NCBI RefSeq assembly: GCF_017573465.1
Contig: NZ_JAGEPF010000007.1
Span: forward strand, 62,001 to 126,000
DNA length: 64,000 nt
Direction of reading: 5' to 3'
Source: Actinomadura violacea
GTDB lineage: Bacteria; Actinomycetota; Actinomycetes; Streptosporangiales; Streptosporangiaceae
In this document: piece after piece, positions 9,549 through 18,154 of the stretch
How the letters are laid out: every line of letters starts with the position of its first letter
How positions within the stretch are numbered: the first letter of the stretch is position 1
Translations under genes and position numbers: made by a program
The notes under the pieces: generated by a model
What the model was told of the DNA's origin: nothing
What the model saw: only the letters and a program-made list of their open reading frames with translations
Database searches by the model: none

Positions 9549-9565
9549 TCTGACGGCCAGTCAGA
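9549..9565. promoter_or_regulatory. Regulon dyad site 2 (TCTGAC-N5-GTCAGA)
   Basis: A perfect dyad with six-base arms and the five-base spacer GGCCA, 53-69 bases upstream of the CoA-transferase ATG at 9618. It is probably the main operator of this gene for the TetR protein at 17507-18154. Confidence 0.7.
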
Positions 9566-9617
9566 AACGGGCGGCCCTCGGCCGCCCGTCCGGCCCGCTC
9601 GCGGAGGCATGGTCCCG

Positions 9618-10898
9618 ATGGAAACCCACACCCGGCCCGGCGCACCGCTCGCCGGGATCCGGATCGTCGAGGCGTCGATGCTCGGCCCCGGCGCCGCCAC
9701 CACCCACCTGGCCGACCTCGGCGCCGATGTGATCAAGGTCGAGCCGCCGCGCGGCGACTACCTGCGTGAGACGACCTGGCCGCTCGTCTCGGGGGTGTCG
9801 CTGATGCACCTGCACATCAGCCGGGGCAAGCGCAGCATCGTGCTCGACCTGCGCACCGCCGAGGGCCGGGAGGTCTTCCTCGACCTGGCGAGGGGCGCGG
9901 ACGTCGTCGTGGAGGCGATGCGGCCGGGCGGGCTGGAGCGCCGCGGCGTCGGGCCCGGGGTGCTCGCCGAGGCCAATCCGCGCCTGGTGTTCTGCGGCAT
10001 CTCCGGATACGGCGAGACGGGCCCGTACCGCGGCCTGCCGAGCCACGGGGTCGCGTTCGACACCTGGGCCGGGCTCGTCCGCCCGGAACCGACCGGGGAC
10101 GGCCACTGGTCGATCCCCGAGCACTCCTCGACGGGCATCAACGCCGGCCCGCTGTTCGCCGCCCTCGGCATCCTCGCCGCGGTCGTCCGGGCACGGGCGA
10201 CCGGCGTCGGGGGCCGCCTGGAGGTCGCCCAGTCGGACGCGGCGGCGTCGATGGACTGGCTGCGCAGCGAGACGTGGCGGGCCTACGAGCGGCCCGAGAG
10301 CGAGGTCACCGGCAACAGCGCCGACGGGTTCCGGCGCCGCGAGCCGGGGACGGCCGGCATGCGCGACGGGGTGCGGTACCAGTTCTACGCGACCGCGGAC
10401 GGCCACATCCTGCTCATGGCCTCCGAGCGGGAGCTGTGGCGCAACTTCTGCGCCGCCGTCGGCCGCCTCGACCTGTTCGACCGGCATCCGGGCTCGCGCT
10501 ACGCCGACCACGCCGTCGGCGACACCGTGCTGCGCGACGAGCTGACGGAGATCTTCGCCGGCCGCGGCAGCGCCGAGTGGATCGCGTTCGGCGCCGAGCA
10601 CGACGTGCCGATCGGACCGGTGAACACGCCCCGGACACTGGCCGGCGACCCGCAGTTCCAGGAGCGCCTGCCCTGGCTGCCGGCCGAGCGGCTCGGCACC
10701 GACCAGCTGCCGAGCCCGATCAGGTTCGTCGGCGAGGAGCGCCGGGTGCCGGCCCGCGCGCCGACGCTGGGCGAGCACACCGGGGAGATCCTGCGCGAGG
10801 TGCTCGGCTACGACCCGGCGGCGATCGCCCGGCTGCGCGAGTCCGGCGCGCTGGGCGAGGTGCAGGAGCCGGGCGCGTTGCCTATTGCACAAATCTGA
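9618..10898 (+). CDS. CaiB/BaiF family (class III) CoA-transferase
   Basis: A 426-residue member of the formyl-CoA/carnitine-CoA transferase family, which moves CoA between acids. Diagnostic segments are IRIVEASMLGPGAATTHLADLGADVIKVEPPRGD, here split as start LAGIRIVEASMLGPG and then GADVIKVEPP, plus SRGKRSIVLDLR, NPRLVFCGISGYGETGPYR and FAALGILAAV. The ATG at 9618 lies ten bases after GGAGG; an ATG at 9609 nearly abuts it. In an ungapped comparison with formyl-CoA transferase the nucleophilic Asp169 position is Ile174 here, so activity is uncertain. Two dyad sites precede it and one overlaps its stop. It likely activates the acid imported by the ABC system downstream. Confidence 0.9.
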   Translation: METHTRPGAPLAGIRIVEASMLGPGAATTHLADLGADVIKVEPPRGDYLRETTWPLVSGVSLMHLHISRGKRSIVLDLRTAEGREVFLDLARGADVVVEAMRPGGLERRGVGPGVLAEANPRLVFCGISGYGETGPYRGLPSHGVAFDTWAGLVRPEPTGDGHWSIPEHSSTGINAGPLFAALGILAAVVRARATGVGGRLEVAQSDAAASMDWLRSETWRAYERPESEVTGNSADGFRRREPGTAGMRDGVRYQFYATADGHILLMASERELWRNFCAAVGRLDLFDRHPGSRYADHAVGDTVLRDELTEIFAGRGSAEWIAFGAEHDVPIGPVNTPRTLAGDPQFQERLPWLPAERLGTDQLPSPIRFVGEERRVPARAPTLGEHTGEILREVLGYDPAAIARLRESGALGEVQEPGALPIAQI

Positions 10899-10909
10899 CG
10901 CCCCATCAT
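10895..10909. promoter_or_regulatory. Regulon dyad site 3 (CTGAC-N5-ATCAT), before the importer operon
   Basis: CTGACGCCCCATCAT is a degenerate copy of the shared dyad. It overlaps the stop codon of the CoA-transferase (10896-10898) and sits 36-50 bases upstream of the ATPase start. It may give the importer its own regulated promoter. Confidence 0.45.
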
Positions 10910-10944
10910 ATTGTCGCTTCCACTGCGTCCTTGGAGGTGAGACC

Positions 10945-11775
10945 ATGGAACTCGCCCGAAACAGAACGAGTTCTACGATCCCACGGCACGATTCGGAACC
11001 ACCGCCCGCCGCCATCCACGCGACCGGCGTCGAGCGCCGGTTCCGCCGTGGCCGCGCGGACGTGCACGCTCTGGGGCCGGTCGACCTCGACATCGCGGCG
11101 GGCGAGTTCTGCTGCGTGGTGGGGCCGTCCGGATGCGGGAAGTCGACCTTCCTGCGGCTGATCGCCGGGCTGCTGCGGCCGAGCGCCGGACGCCTGGAGA
11201 TCCGTGCCACCGCCCAGAACCCGGCCGCGATGATCTTCCAGGACTACGGCATCTACCCCTGGAAGACCGTGCTCGCCAACGTCCGCTTCGGGCTGGACGT
11301 CCAGGGCGTCCCGCGCCGGGAGGCGACGAAGCGGGCCCGCGACTGGCTCTCCCGGATGGGCCTGACCGACTTCGCCGACGCCTACCCCGCCTCGCTGTCG
11401 GGCGGCATGCGGCAGCGGGTGTCGATCGCCCGGGCCCTCGCCGTCGAGCCGGAGATCCTGCTGATGGACGAGCCGTTCGCCGCGCTCGACGCGCAGCTGC
11501 GCACCATCCTGCAGGAGGAGCTGCTGGCGATCTGCGAGGCGGACCGGCGCACCGTCCTGTTCATCACGCACAGCCTGGAGGAGGCCATCGTCCTCGGCGA
11601 CCGGGTGCTGGTGATGAGCGCCCGACCCGGCCGCATCCTGGCCGAGCGCGTCCCCCCGTTCGGCCGCCCGCGCAGCGGGGACGTCCGGCACTCGCCCGAG
11701 TGCGCCGAGCTGAAGGCCGAGCTGTGGGACCTGCTGCGGGGCGAGATCGAACCGGCCGGAGGTGGCGGCGAATGA
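10945..11775 (+). CDS. ABC importer ATP-binding protein, nitrate/sulfonate/taurine (NitT/TauT) type
   Basis: A 276-residue ATPase. Walker A is GPSGCGKST, the Q-loop is MIFQDYGIYPWKTV (the YPW element is characteristic of SsuB/TauB/NrtD), the signature is LSGGMRQRVSIARAL, Walker B is ILLMDEPFAALD and the H-loop is FITHSLEEA. The ATG at 10945 follows GGAGGTGA by four bases; an in-frame start at 10885 would overlap the previous gene. Its stop overlaps the permease start (ATGA). With the permease and lipoprotein downstream it forms a three-gene importer, probably for an organic acid or sulfonate-like anion processed by the neighbouring CoA enzymes. Confidence 0.94.
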   Translation: MELARNRTSSTIPRHDSEPPPAAIHATGVERRFRRGRADVHALGPVDLDIAAGEFCCVVGPSGCGKSTFLRLIAGLLRPSAGRLEIRATAQNPAAMIFQDYGIYPWKTVLANVRFGLDVQGVPRREATKRARDWLSRMGLTDFADAYPASLSGGMRQRVSIARALAVEPEILLMDEPFAALDAQLRTILQEELLAICEADRRTVLFITHSLEEAIVLGDRVLVMSARPGRILAERVPPFGRPRSGDVRHSPECAELKAELWDLLRGEIEPAGGGGE

Positions 11776-12647
11776 CCGGGCAGCAGACCCTGCGGGCGGC
11801 GTCGGCCGAGGAACGGATCATCGTCCGCGAGCCGGGGGCCGCGGAGCGGTCGCCGGCCGCCGCCGCGACCCGCCGGCGCACGCTGGAACTCGGGCTGGCG
11901 ATCGCCGTCCCGGTCGTCCTGGTCGGGCTGTGGCAGCTCGCCTCGGGCCAGGGCTGGATCGACGCGCGGCTGTACCCCTCACCGTCCACCATCGTCGCCA
12001 ACGGGTGGGACCTGGCCCTGGACGGCAAGCTCTGGCCGGACGTCTGGGTGACGAGCCGCCGGGTCGTCCTCGGCTTCCTGCTCGGCACCGGCATCGGCGT
12101 GCTGCTCGGCCTGGTGATGGGCACCTCGCGGACGGTGCGCGCCGCGCTGGAGCCGCTGCTCGACGCGCTGTACGTGGTGCCGAAGCTGGCGCTGCTGCCG
12201 ATCTTCCTCAACATGTTCGGCCTGGGCGAGGGGCCCCAGCTCGCGCTGGTCGCCACCACCGTCTTCTTCTTCGTGTGGATCTCCACGATGTCGGCGTTCC
12301 TGGCCGTCCCCGAGGGGTACCGCGAGGCGGGCGAGGTGTTCGGGGCGGGCCGGTGGCAGATGTTCCGGCACGTGCTGCTGCCCGGCGCGCTGCCCCAGAT
12401 CATGGTCGGCGCGCGGATCGCGGCCGGGGTGTCCGTCCTGGTCATCGTGGCCTCGGAGTTCGTCGCCGCGACCGACGGGCTGGGCTATCTGATCTTCAAT
12501 TCGCGGGCGCTGTTCCAGAACGACGTGATGTACGTCGGCATCGTCTGCGTCGCGGTGCTCGGCGTGCTCTTCTCCGAGATCATCCGCTTCATCGGCCGGC
12601 GGCTGACCCCCTGGGCGCCCGGTGACCGTGACCGCGTCCGTACCTGA
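11772..12647 (+). CDS. ABC importer permease, SsuC/TauC type
   Basis: A 291-residue inner-membrane permease. After a polar N-terminus of about 40 residues there are six predicted membrane segments, the first at about 42-60 (LAIAVPVVLVGLWQLA). The EAA-type coupling motif is EAGEVFGAGRWQMFRHVLLP (about 185-204), which contacts the ATPase. The ATG overlaps the ATPase TGA, implying coupled translation. The family imports taurine, alkanesulfonates, nitrate, thiamine precursors or aromatic acids; the catabolic genes around it favour an organic acid. Confidence 0.94.
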   Translation: MTGQQTLRAASAEERIIVREPGAAERSPAAAATRRRTLELGLAIAVPVVLVGLWQLASGQGWIDARLYPSPSTIVANGWDLALDGKLWPDVWVTSRRVVLGFLLGTGIGVLLGLVMGTSRTVRAALEPLLDALYVVPKLALLPIFLNMFGLGEGPQLALVATTVFFFVWISTMSAFLAVPEGYREAGEVFGAGRWQMFRHVLLPGALPQIMVGARIAAGVSVLVIVASEFVAATDGLGYLIFNSRALFQNDVMYVGIVCVAVLGVLFSEIIRFIGRRLTPWAPGDRDRVRT

Positions 12648-12674
12648 CCAGGCGTTTCGGTGCCGGAGGACAAC

Positions 12675-13805
12675 ATGAGACTGCCCGTTTTCGTTCCGAT
12701 CGTCGCCGCCGTGGCGCTCACCGCCGCCGCGTGCGGCGGGGAGGGCGCCGTCAGCGCGGACACCCCGCGCAAGGCGCGCCCGATCAGCCCGGTGGCCGGT
12801 TGCGGCGCGACGGCGTGGAGCGATCCAGCCGACCTCGAGCCCGACCGCGCCCCGGCCCGCTGCAAGGCCGGCGCGCCCGCGCCCAAGCCGCTGGCGAAGA
12901 AGACCAAGATCACGATCTCGTCCAGCACCGGGTCGGCCGAGTTCGTGGCGCCGCTGCGGCTCGGCATCGCCAAGGGCGAGTTCGCCAAGGAGAACCTGGA
13001 CGTGGAGTTCAAGCAGCTCGGGGTCGCCGACTCGATCCCGCTGCTGGCCAAGGGCGACCTCGACGCGATGTGGTCCGCGCCCGAGGCGGCGTTCTTCAAC
13101 GGCCTGCAGCAGCGGTTCGAGCTGCGCTGGGTGCTCGGCAACTACTCCTCCAGCCCGCAGTCCAAGTCCGGGCTCTGGGCCCGCGTCCCGAAGGGCGCCG
13201 CGCCCGGCGCGGTGAAGCTCGACGACGCGCAGGTCGGCACGCTCATCGGCAAGGGCAGCGTGATCACCTACCCGATGAGCCAGGTGCTCGGCAAGCACGG
13301 CACCAGCCTCAAGAAGGTCCGCTTCACCAGCCTCACCGGGCCGTCCGACACGGTCACCGCGCTGGAGAACGGCGGCGTGGACGCGGCGTGGATGGTCGAC
13401 CCGGTCTGGAAGCAGGTGGACGGCAAGCCGGGGCTGCGGTTCCTCGGCGGCCAGCCGCTCGGGGAGCCGCTCGGCGGCCTGATCTACGGGCCGGGGATGC
13501 TGCGCAAGAACCCGGACGCGGGCGTGGCGTTCGTCCGGGCCCTGGTCCGGATCGTGAACACCTACTTCACCGGGGACTACAAGAAGAACGCCGCGTTCGT
13601 CGGGGAGCTGGCGTCGAGCCTCGGCCTCAAGCCGGAGGCGCTCACCGCCGTCCCGGCCCCGATCTGGGACTGGGAGATCCGCAAGGGCACCACCGACCGG
13701 CTGCAGAAGGCGTACGTCGAGGGCGGCGCCCTGGGCAAGACGGTACCCGAGTCGGAGGCCGTCGACCGCACCTTCTACGAGGAGGCCGTGGGCCACAAGC
13801 CCTGA
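12675..13805 (+). CDS. ABC importer substrate-binding lipoprotein (SsuA/NMT1-like)
   Basis: A 376-residue lipoprotein that captures the substrate outside the membrane. The signal peptide ends in the lipobox LTAAAC (Cys at about 22). A linker of some 60 residues with two more cysteines precedes the binding fold, which starts at ITISSSTGSAEFVAPLRLGI and follows the NMT1/SsuA pattern (GIAKGEFAKENLDVEF, then GDLDAMWSAPEAAFF, then VDAAWMVDPVWKQ). The ATG at 12675 lies six bases after GGAGGA. It closes the importer operon and is followed by a strong terminator. The ligand is not predictable, but an acid that the amidohydrolase and acyl-CoA synthetase can use is likely. Confidence 0.91.
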   Translation: MRLPVFVPIVAAVALTAAACGGEGAVSADTPRKARPISPVAGCGATAWSDPADLEPDRAPARCKAGAPAPKPLAKKTKITISSSTGSAEFVAPLRLGIAKGEFAKENLDVEFKQLGVADSIPLLAKGDLDAMWSAPEAAFFNGLQQRFELRWVLGNYSSSPQSKSGLWARVPKGAAPGAVKLDDAQVGTLIGKGSVITYPMSQVLGKHGTSLKKVRFTSLTGPSDTVTALENGGVDAAWMVDPVWKQVDGKPGLRFLGGQPLGEPLGGLIYGPGMLRKNPDAGVAFVRALVRIVNTYFTGDYKKNAAFVGELASSLGLKPEALTAVPAPIWDWEIRKGTTDRLQKAYVEGGALGKTVPESEAVDRTFYEEAVGHKP

Positions 13806-13840
13806 CCCGCACGAACCCCGCGCCGCATTGGCACGGCACA

Positions 13841-13880
13841 GTACGGCCCCGGAACCGGGAGGACGGTTCCGGGGCCGTAC
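13841..13880. terminator. Perfect 16-bp hairpin terminator between convergent genes
   Basis: GTACGGCCCCGGAACC (13841-13856) pairs exactly with GGTTCCGGGGCCGTAC (13865-13880) around an eight-base loop. It lies between the lipoprotein stop (13805) and the amidohydrolase stop (13944) and can end transcription from both sides. Confidence 0.85.
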
Positions 13881-13943
13881 GGCGTTCCGGTGGTTGCGGG
13901 CGGGTCCCCGCCGCCGCGGGCGGGCGCGGCGGCGGGGGAGTGC

Positions 13944-15158
13944 TCAGACCAGGTCGAGCTTCAGCATCCTGATCGCGTTGCCGCGGGTGATCTTGTAGAC
14001 GGTCTCGGCGTCCAGGCCCTGGAACATCTCCTCCGCGACCTTCCTGGTGTGCGGCCAGGTCGAGTCGGTGTGCGGGTAGTCGGTCTCGAAGGTCACCCGG
14101 TCCACGCCGATCCGGTGCAGCGACTCCAGCCCGTGCACGTCGCGGAAGAAGCAGCCGTACACCTGGCGGCGGAAGTAGGTCGACGGCGGCTCGGGGATGG
14201 TGTCGCGCACGCCGCCCCAGGCCCGGTGCTCCTCCCACACGTCGTCGACCCGCTCCAGGACGTACGGCAGCCAGCCGATCTGCCCCTCGGAGTAGGCGAC
14301 CTCCAGCTGCGGGAAGCGGACCAGGACTCCGGAGAACAGGAAGTCGCACAGCGAGGCCATCGCGTTGTTGAACGACAGCGCGGCGGAGACCGCGGGCGGC
14401 GCGTCGGCGGAGGTCGCCGGCATCCTGGACGACGAGCCGATGTGCATGTTCACGACCGTGCCGGTCTCCTGGCAGGCGGCGAAGAACGGGTCCCACGCGC
14501 CGGAGTGGACGCTCGGCAGCCCGAGGTGCGGCGGGATCTCGCTGAAGCAGACCGCGCGGACGCCCCGCGCGGCGTTGCGGCGCACCTCCTGGGCGGCCAG
14601 CTCGGCGTCCCAGAGCGGGATCAGGCAGAGCGGGATCAGCCGCCCGCCCGAGTCACCGCACCACTCCTCGACCATCCAGTCGTTGTAGGCCCGCACGCAG
14701 GCCAGGCCGAGCTCGCGGTCCTTGGCCTCGGTGAAGGTCTGCCCGCAGAACCGGGGGAAGGTGGGGAAGCACAGGGACGCCTCGACATGGTTGAGCTCCA
14801 TGTCGGCGACCCGCGCCTTGGGGTCCCAGCAGCCCGGCCGCATCTCGTCGTAGGTGATGGGGGACATCGTCATGTCGTCGCGGTCGAACCCGACGGCGGC
14901 GACATGGCGCTTGTGGATGTAGACGAGGTCCTCGTAGACCCAGCAGTCGGCCTGCGGGCCGTCGTCGTCGAAGGTCTGCCGGTAGGTGCCGCCGCCGATG
15001 TGTTCGACCGAGCCGATGCCGCGGCGTTCGATCCGCGGGCCGCGGTCGCGCAGCCGGGCCGGCAGCCAGGTCCGCCAGACGTGCGGTGGCTCGACGACGT
15101 GGTCGTCGACGCTGATGATCTTCGGTAGCTCGCCGAAGGACAGGCTCATGGTGTCCAT
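13944..15158 (-). CDS. Amidohydrolase 2 family metal-dependent hydrolase/decarboxylase
   Basis: About 404 residues, from the amidohydrolase-2 branch that contains ACMSD and other non-oxidative decarboxylases. The first metal motif is SVDDHVVEPPHVW (DxH form), the barrel histidine is in VVNMHIGSSS, and the catalytic Asp follows in VTFETDYPHTDSTWP. The conserved C-terminus KITRGNAIRMLKLD is intact. In-frame starts exist at 15164 (GTG), 15158 and 15149 (ATG); none has a classic ribosome site. Two regulon dyads lie just upstream (15169 and 15235). Beside CoA-activating enzymes it probably cleaves or decarboxylates an imported ring or acid. Confidence 0.88.
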   Translation of the reverse strand: MDTMSLSFGELPKIISVDDHVVEPPHVWRTWLPARLRDRGPRIERRGIGSVEHIGGGTYRQTFDDDGPQADCWVYEDLVYIHKRHVAAVGFDRDDMTMSPITYDEMRPGCWDPKARVADMELNHVEASLCFPTFPRFCGQTFTEAKDRELGLACVRAYNDWMVEEWCGDSGGRLIPLCLIPLWDAELAAQEVRRNAARGVRAVCFSEIPPHLGLPSVHSGAWDPFFAACQETGTVVNMHIGSSSRMPATSADAPPAVSAALSFNNAMASLCDFLFSGVLVRFPQLEVAYSEGQIGWLPYVLERVDDVWEEHRAWGGVRDTIPEPPSTYFRRQVYGCFFRDVHGLESLHRIGVDRVTFETDYPHTDSTWPHTRKVAEEMFQGLDAETVYKITRGNAIRMLKLDLV

Positions 15159-15168
15159 CCCCACTAAT

Positions 15169-15183
15169 CTGATGGGTCGTCAG
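15169..15183. promoter_or_regulatory. Regulon dyad site 4 (CTGAT-N5-GTCAG)
   Basis: CTGATGGGTCGTCAG, flanked by AAT and AAA, lies immediately upstream of the amidohydrolase (about 11 bases from the ATG at 15158). This position would block initiation of transcription. Confidence 0.65.
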
Positions 15184-15234
15184 AAACAAGGTAGTGGCGT
15201 ACCGCCGATTGCGGAAGGTCGCCGGCGGTGGAAA

Positions 15235-15249
15235 CTGACGGGGTGTCAG
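15235..15249. promoter_or_regulatory. Regulon dyad site 5 (CTGAC-N5-GTCAG)
   Basis: A perfect copy, CTGACGGGGTGTCAG, immediately after the stop codon of the acyl-CoA synthetase and 66 bases from site 4. The pair could allow cooperative repression of the amidohydrolase promoter. Confidence 0.65.
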
Positions 15250-17376
15250 CTAAGGGTGGACGACGGCCAGCGCGTCCAGCGCGACGGCGCCGTCCGGCAG
15301 TACCGCGAGCGGGTTGATGTCCAGCTCGGCGAGCACCCCGTCCAACTCCAGCCCCATCCGCTGCACCTTCATGATCACGTCGACCAGCGCGCCGACGTCC
15401 GCCCGCGGCCGGCCGCGGGCCCCGTCCAGCAGCGGGAACCCGCGCAGTTCGGCCAGCATCCGGTGGGCCTCGGCCGCGTCGAACGGCGGCACCCGGAACG
15501 CCACGTCCTGGAACACCTCGACGAAGACGCCGCCCAGCCCGGCCATCACCGTCGGGCCGAACAGCTCGTCGTGCGCCAGGCCCACGACCGCCTCGACGCC
15601 GCCCCGCACCTGCTCGCAGACCAGGACCGCGTCGACCCCGGCATGCGCGGTGATCCGCCGGTACGCCTCGCGCACCTGCGCCGCCGAGCGCAGGTCCAGA
15701 TGCACCAGCCCGAGGTCGGACTTGTGCGCCACGTCCGGGCCGCACCCCTTCAGCACGACCGGGAACCCGATCGCCGCCGCGGCCCGCGCCGCCGCCGCGG
15801 CGCTGCCGGCCAGCTCCTCGCGGGGCGTCCGGATCCCGTACGCGCGCAGCAGCTCCTTGGCGGTGTGCTCCGAGGCGGGGCCGGCCGCGAGCAGCCGCCG
15901 CCCCTCGGCCGCCGCCGGCGACGGGGTCCGCGGCGCGTCCGGGAACGCGGACCGGTACCGGCCCTGGAACTCGTGGAAGTCGAAATAGGCGCGCACCGCC
16001 CCGACGCAGTTGGCGAAGGTGCGGAACACCGCCAGCCGCCGCGAACCGAGCAGGACGTCCCGGTAGGCCGCCTCGGTCCCGGCAGGCGAGCCCCACACCA
16101 CGCAGACCGGCTTGTCGGTGCGCTCGGCGATCTCGGCGAGGTCCCGGGCCAGGACGTCGCTCATCGGCGGGAACGCGCCGGTGATCGGGCAGATCAGCAC
16201 GCCGACCGCCGGATCGGCCACGAGCGTCTCCAGGATGCGGCGCCCGCGCCAGTCGCCGACCGGATGGCCGCCGTTGTCGACCGGGTTGGAGACCCGCAGG
16301 TAGCCGGGGATCCACTCGTGCAGCGCCTTCTGCGTCCCGGCCGACAGCTCGGGCAGCTCCAGGCCCGCCGCCGAGCACAGGTCCGCCATGTGCGCGCCGG
16401 TGCCGCCCGAGATGGCGTACACGCAGACCCCGCCGCCCACCGGCGGCTTCGCGCGGGCCAGCAGCGCCGAGGTGTCCAGCAGCTCGTCCAGCCCGTCGAC
16501 CCGGGTGACGCCGAACTGCCCGAGCACGGCCGAGGCGACCGCGTCCGACCCGGTGAGCTTGCCGGTGTGCGAGGCGGCCATCGACGCGCCGTCCCGGGTC
16601 CGCCCGACCTTCACCACGACGACCGGCACCCCGCGCCGGGCCGCGTGGTCGGCGGCCAGCATCAGCGTGCGGCCGTCCTTGAAGCCCTCGACGTATCCGG
16701 CGACCGCGCCGACCTCCGGCAGGTCGGCGAAGTGCCGCAGGAAGTCGGCGAACTCCAGGTCCGCCTCGTTGCCGGTCGGCGCCCAGTGCGACACCCGGAC
16801 GCCCAGCTCCTGCGCTTGGAAGATGGGGCGGCCCTGGTGCCCGCTCTGCGAGATGAGCGCGATCGCGGGGCCGTCCAGGTCCTCGCGGAACTCCTCGAAC
16901 GCGTTGAGGTTGGTGTTCGGGCCCAGCACCCGGGGGCCGTCCAGCGCGAGCCGGCCCATCCGTTCCTGCGCCGCCCTGCCGTCGTCGCCGAGCTCGGCGA
17001 AGCCGGACGCGAAGACCACGGCGAACCGGGCCCCGGCGGCGGCGAGCTCGTCGAGCACCCCGGCCGGATCGCCGACCAGGACGGCGGCGACGTCGATGGG
17101 CTCGGGCACGTCGGCCACCGACCGGTGGCACGGCTCGCCGTCGACCAGGTCGCGCCCGGGGTTGACCGGGTGGACGCGCGCGCCGACGCGCCCGGCCCAG
17201 GCGCGCAGCCTCCGGTAGACGGCGGTGTTCGGCCGGCCCGGCGTGTCCGAGGCGCCGACGACCGCGAGCGTGCGCGGCCTGAAGAACACGCCGAGGTCCT
17301 CGTCGCGGAGCGCCAGGACCCGGCCGCTCACGTCCCGCTCGATGTCCTCGGCCCGAAAGGTGCTGTTATCTGACAT
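15250..17376 (-). CDS. Acyl-CoA synthetase, NDP-forming (acetate-CoA ligase ADP-forming type)
   Basis: A 708-residue single-chain enzyme that joins CoA to an acid using ATP and yields ADP. The CoA-binding Rossmann domain comes first (about 25-160; TLAVVGASDTPGRPN, then ALISQSGHQG). A second ligase-CoA domain carries the phosphohistidine loop SMAASHTGKLTGSD at about 250-263. The C-terminal ATP-grasp (about 490-700) has VVLKGCGPDVAHKSDLGLVHLDL, here noted as VVLKGCGPDVAHKSD plus GLVHL, and ends in ELDINPLAVLPDG. Length and domain order match intact family members. A regulon dyad overlaps its start codon and another lies 32 bases further upstream. Confidence 0.92.
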   Translation of the reverse strand: MSDNSTFRAEDIERDVSGRVLALRDEDLGVFFRPRTLAVVGASDTPGRPNTAVYRRLRAWAGRVGARVHPVNPGRDLVDGEPCHRSVADVPEPIDVAAVLVGDPAGVLDELAAAGARFAVVFASGFAELGDDGRAAQERMGRLALDGPRVLGPNTNLNAFEEFREDLDGPAIALISQSGHQGRPIFQAQELGVRVSHWAPTGNEADLEFADFLRHFADLPEVGAVAGYVEGFKDGRTLMLAADHAARRGVPVVVVKVGRTRDGASMAASHTGKLTGSDAVASAVLGQFGVTRVDGLDELLDTSALLARAKPPVGGGVCVYAISGGTGAHMADLCSAAGLELPELSAGTQKALHEWIPGYLRVSNPVDNGGHPVGDWRGRRILETLVADPAVGVLICPITGAFPPMSDVLARDLAEIAERTDKPVCVVWGSPAGTEAAYRDVLLGSRRLAVFRTFANCVGAVRAYFDFHEFQGRYRSAFPDAPRTPSPAAAEGRRLLAAGPASEHTAKELLRAYGIRTPREELAGSAAAAARAAAAIGFPVVLKGCGPDVAHKSDLGLVHLDLRSAAQVREAYRRITAHAGVDAVLVCEQVRGGVEAVVGLAHDELFGPTVMAGLGGVFVEVFQDVAFRVPPFDAAEAHRMLAELRGFPLLDGARGRPRADVGALVDVIMKVQRMGLELDGVLAELDINPLAVLPDGAVALDALAVVHP

Positions 17377-17384
17377 GCCGTCAG
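17370..17384. promoter_or_regulatory. Regulon dyad site 6, overlapping the acyl-CoA synthetase start codon
   Basis: CTGACATGCCGTCAG is a perfect dyad, and its central bases include the start codon of the synthetase (complement of 17374-17376). Repressor bound here would block both RNA polymerase and the ribosome-binding stretch. Site 8 has the same geometry on the TetR gene. Confidence 0.65.
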
Positions 17385-17407
17385 CTTAACCTCGGACAGG
17401 CCGAAAT

Positions 17408-17422
17408 CTGATGGGGCATCAG
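17408..17422. promoter_or_regulatory. Regulon dyad site 7 (CTGAT-N5-ATCAG)
   Basis: CTGATGGGGCATCAG, with exact five-base arms and AAA on both flanks, lies 32-46 bases upstream of the acyl-CoA synthetase start. It is 38 bases from site 6. Confidence 0.65.
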
Positions 17423-17506
17423 AAAATAGACGACGGAAGACCCGCTCCCGGATCCGTCGGTCGACGTGCGCGTCCGCGTCCGCGGCCACGGCCGCGGGGG
17501 CGCGGG

Positions 17507-18154
17507 CTACTTGGGCGGGCGCTTGCCCGACACGGCCCAGAAGACCAGCTGGGCCATGCTCTCCCGCAGGTTCCCGACCCCGATCTCCCAGGACTCGTAA
17601 CCGCGCTGGTGGGCGGCGTTGTGCGCCATCATCCCGACGAGCGCGCCAGCCATCGCCTCGGGGTGGACGCTCTCGGCCACCCGGCCGCGCTCCTGCATCT
17701 CGCCGATCACCGCGGCGAGCGCCGTGACCACGTTGTTGAGCATGCGGACGCGCAGCGTGTGGAAGCGCTCGTCGCCCTCGATCGTGGCGAGGTCCACCAC
17801 CCGCAGGACCGCCTCGTTGTCGCGCCAGAACTCCAGGAAGCCGTCGACGAGCAGCTGCGCCGTCTCGTAGCCGGACTTCCCGGTCCACGGCTGGTCCTCG
17901 ACGAGCGGGCGCAGCCGCCTTCCCGCCTCGGCCATCTCGGCCGCGATGGTGAGGACGGCGGCCTCGATGTCGGAGAAGTACTGGTAGAAGGTGGCGGGGG
18001 ACGTCCCGGCTCGCCGGGCCACGTCGATCACCGTGATGTCGCGGTACGGCGAGGTGGCGAGCATCTCCGTGAGGCGGCTCAGGAGCCGCTGCCGGGTCGC
18101 CCTGGCCCGCCGGCCCGCGACCCTGCCGTCTGCGGTCAGCACGGTTTCTGGCAT
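17507..18154 (-). CDS. TetR family regulator, probable repressor of the CoA/importer regulon
   Basis: A 215-residue TetR protein. The helix-turn-helix (about 18-65) includes RQRLLSRLTEMLATSP and recognition segment AGTSPATFYQYFSD. The ligand domain is long and contains the YESW motif near the end of helix eight, as in TetR proteins that sense acyl-CoA thioesters. The ATG at 18154 lies inside a regulon dyad, so it should repress itself. Seven other copies of the dyad precede the CoA-transferase, importer, amidohydrolase and acyl-CoA synthetase. The natural inducer would be the CoA thioester made by the cluster; that is inference. Confidence 0.9.
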   Translation of the reverse strand: MPETVLTADGRVAGRRARATRQRLLSRLTEMLATSPYRDITVIDVARRAGTSPATFYQYFSDIEAAVLTIAAEMAEAGRRLRPLVEDQPWTGKSGYETAQLLVDGFLEFWRDNEAVLRVVDLATIEGDERFHTLRVRMLNNVVTALAAVIGEMQERGRVAESVHPEAMAGALVGMMAHNAAHQRGYESWEIGVGNLRESMAQLVFWAVSGKRPPK

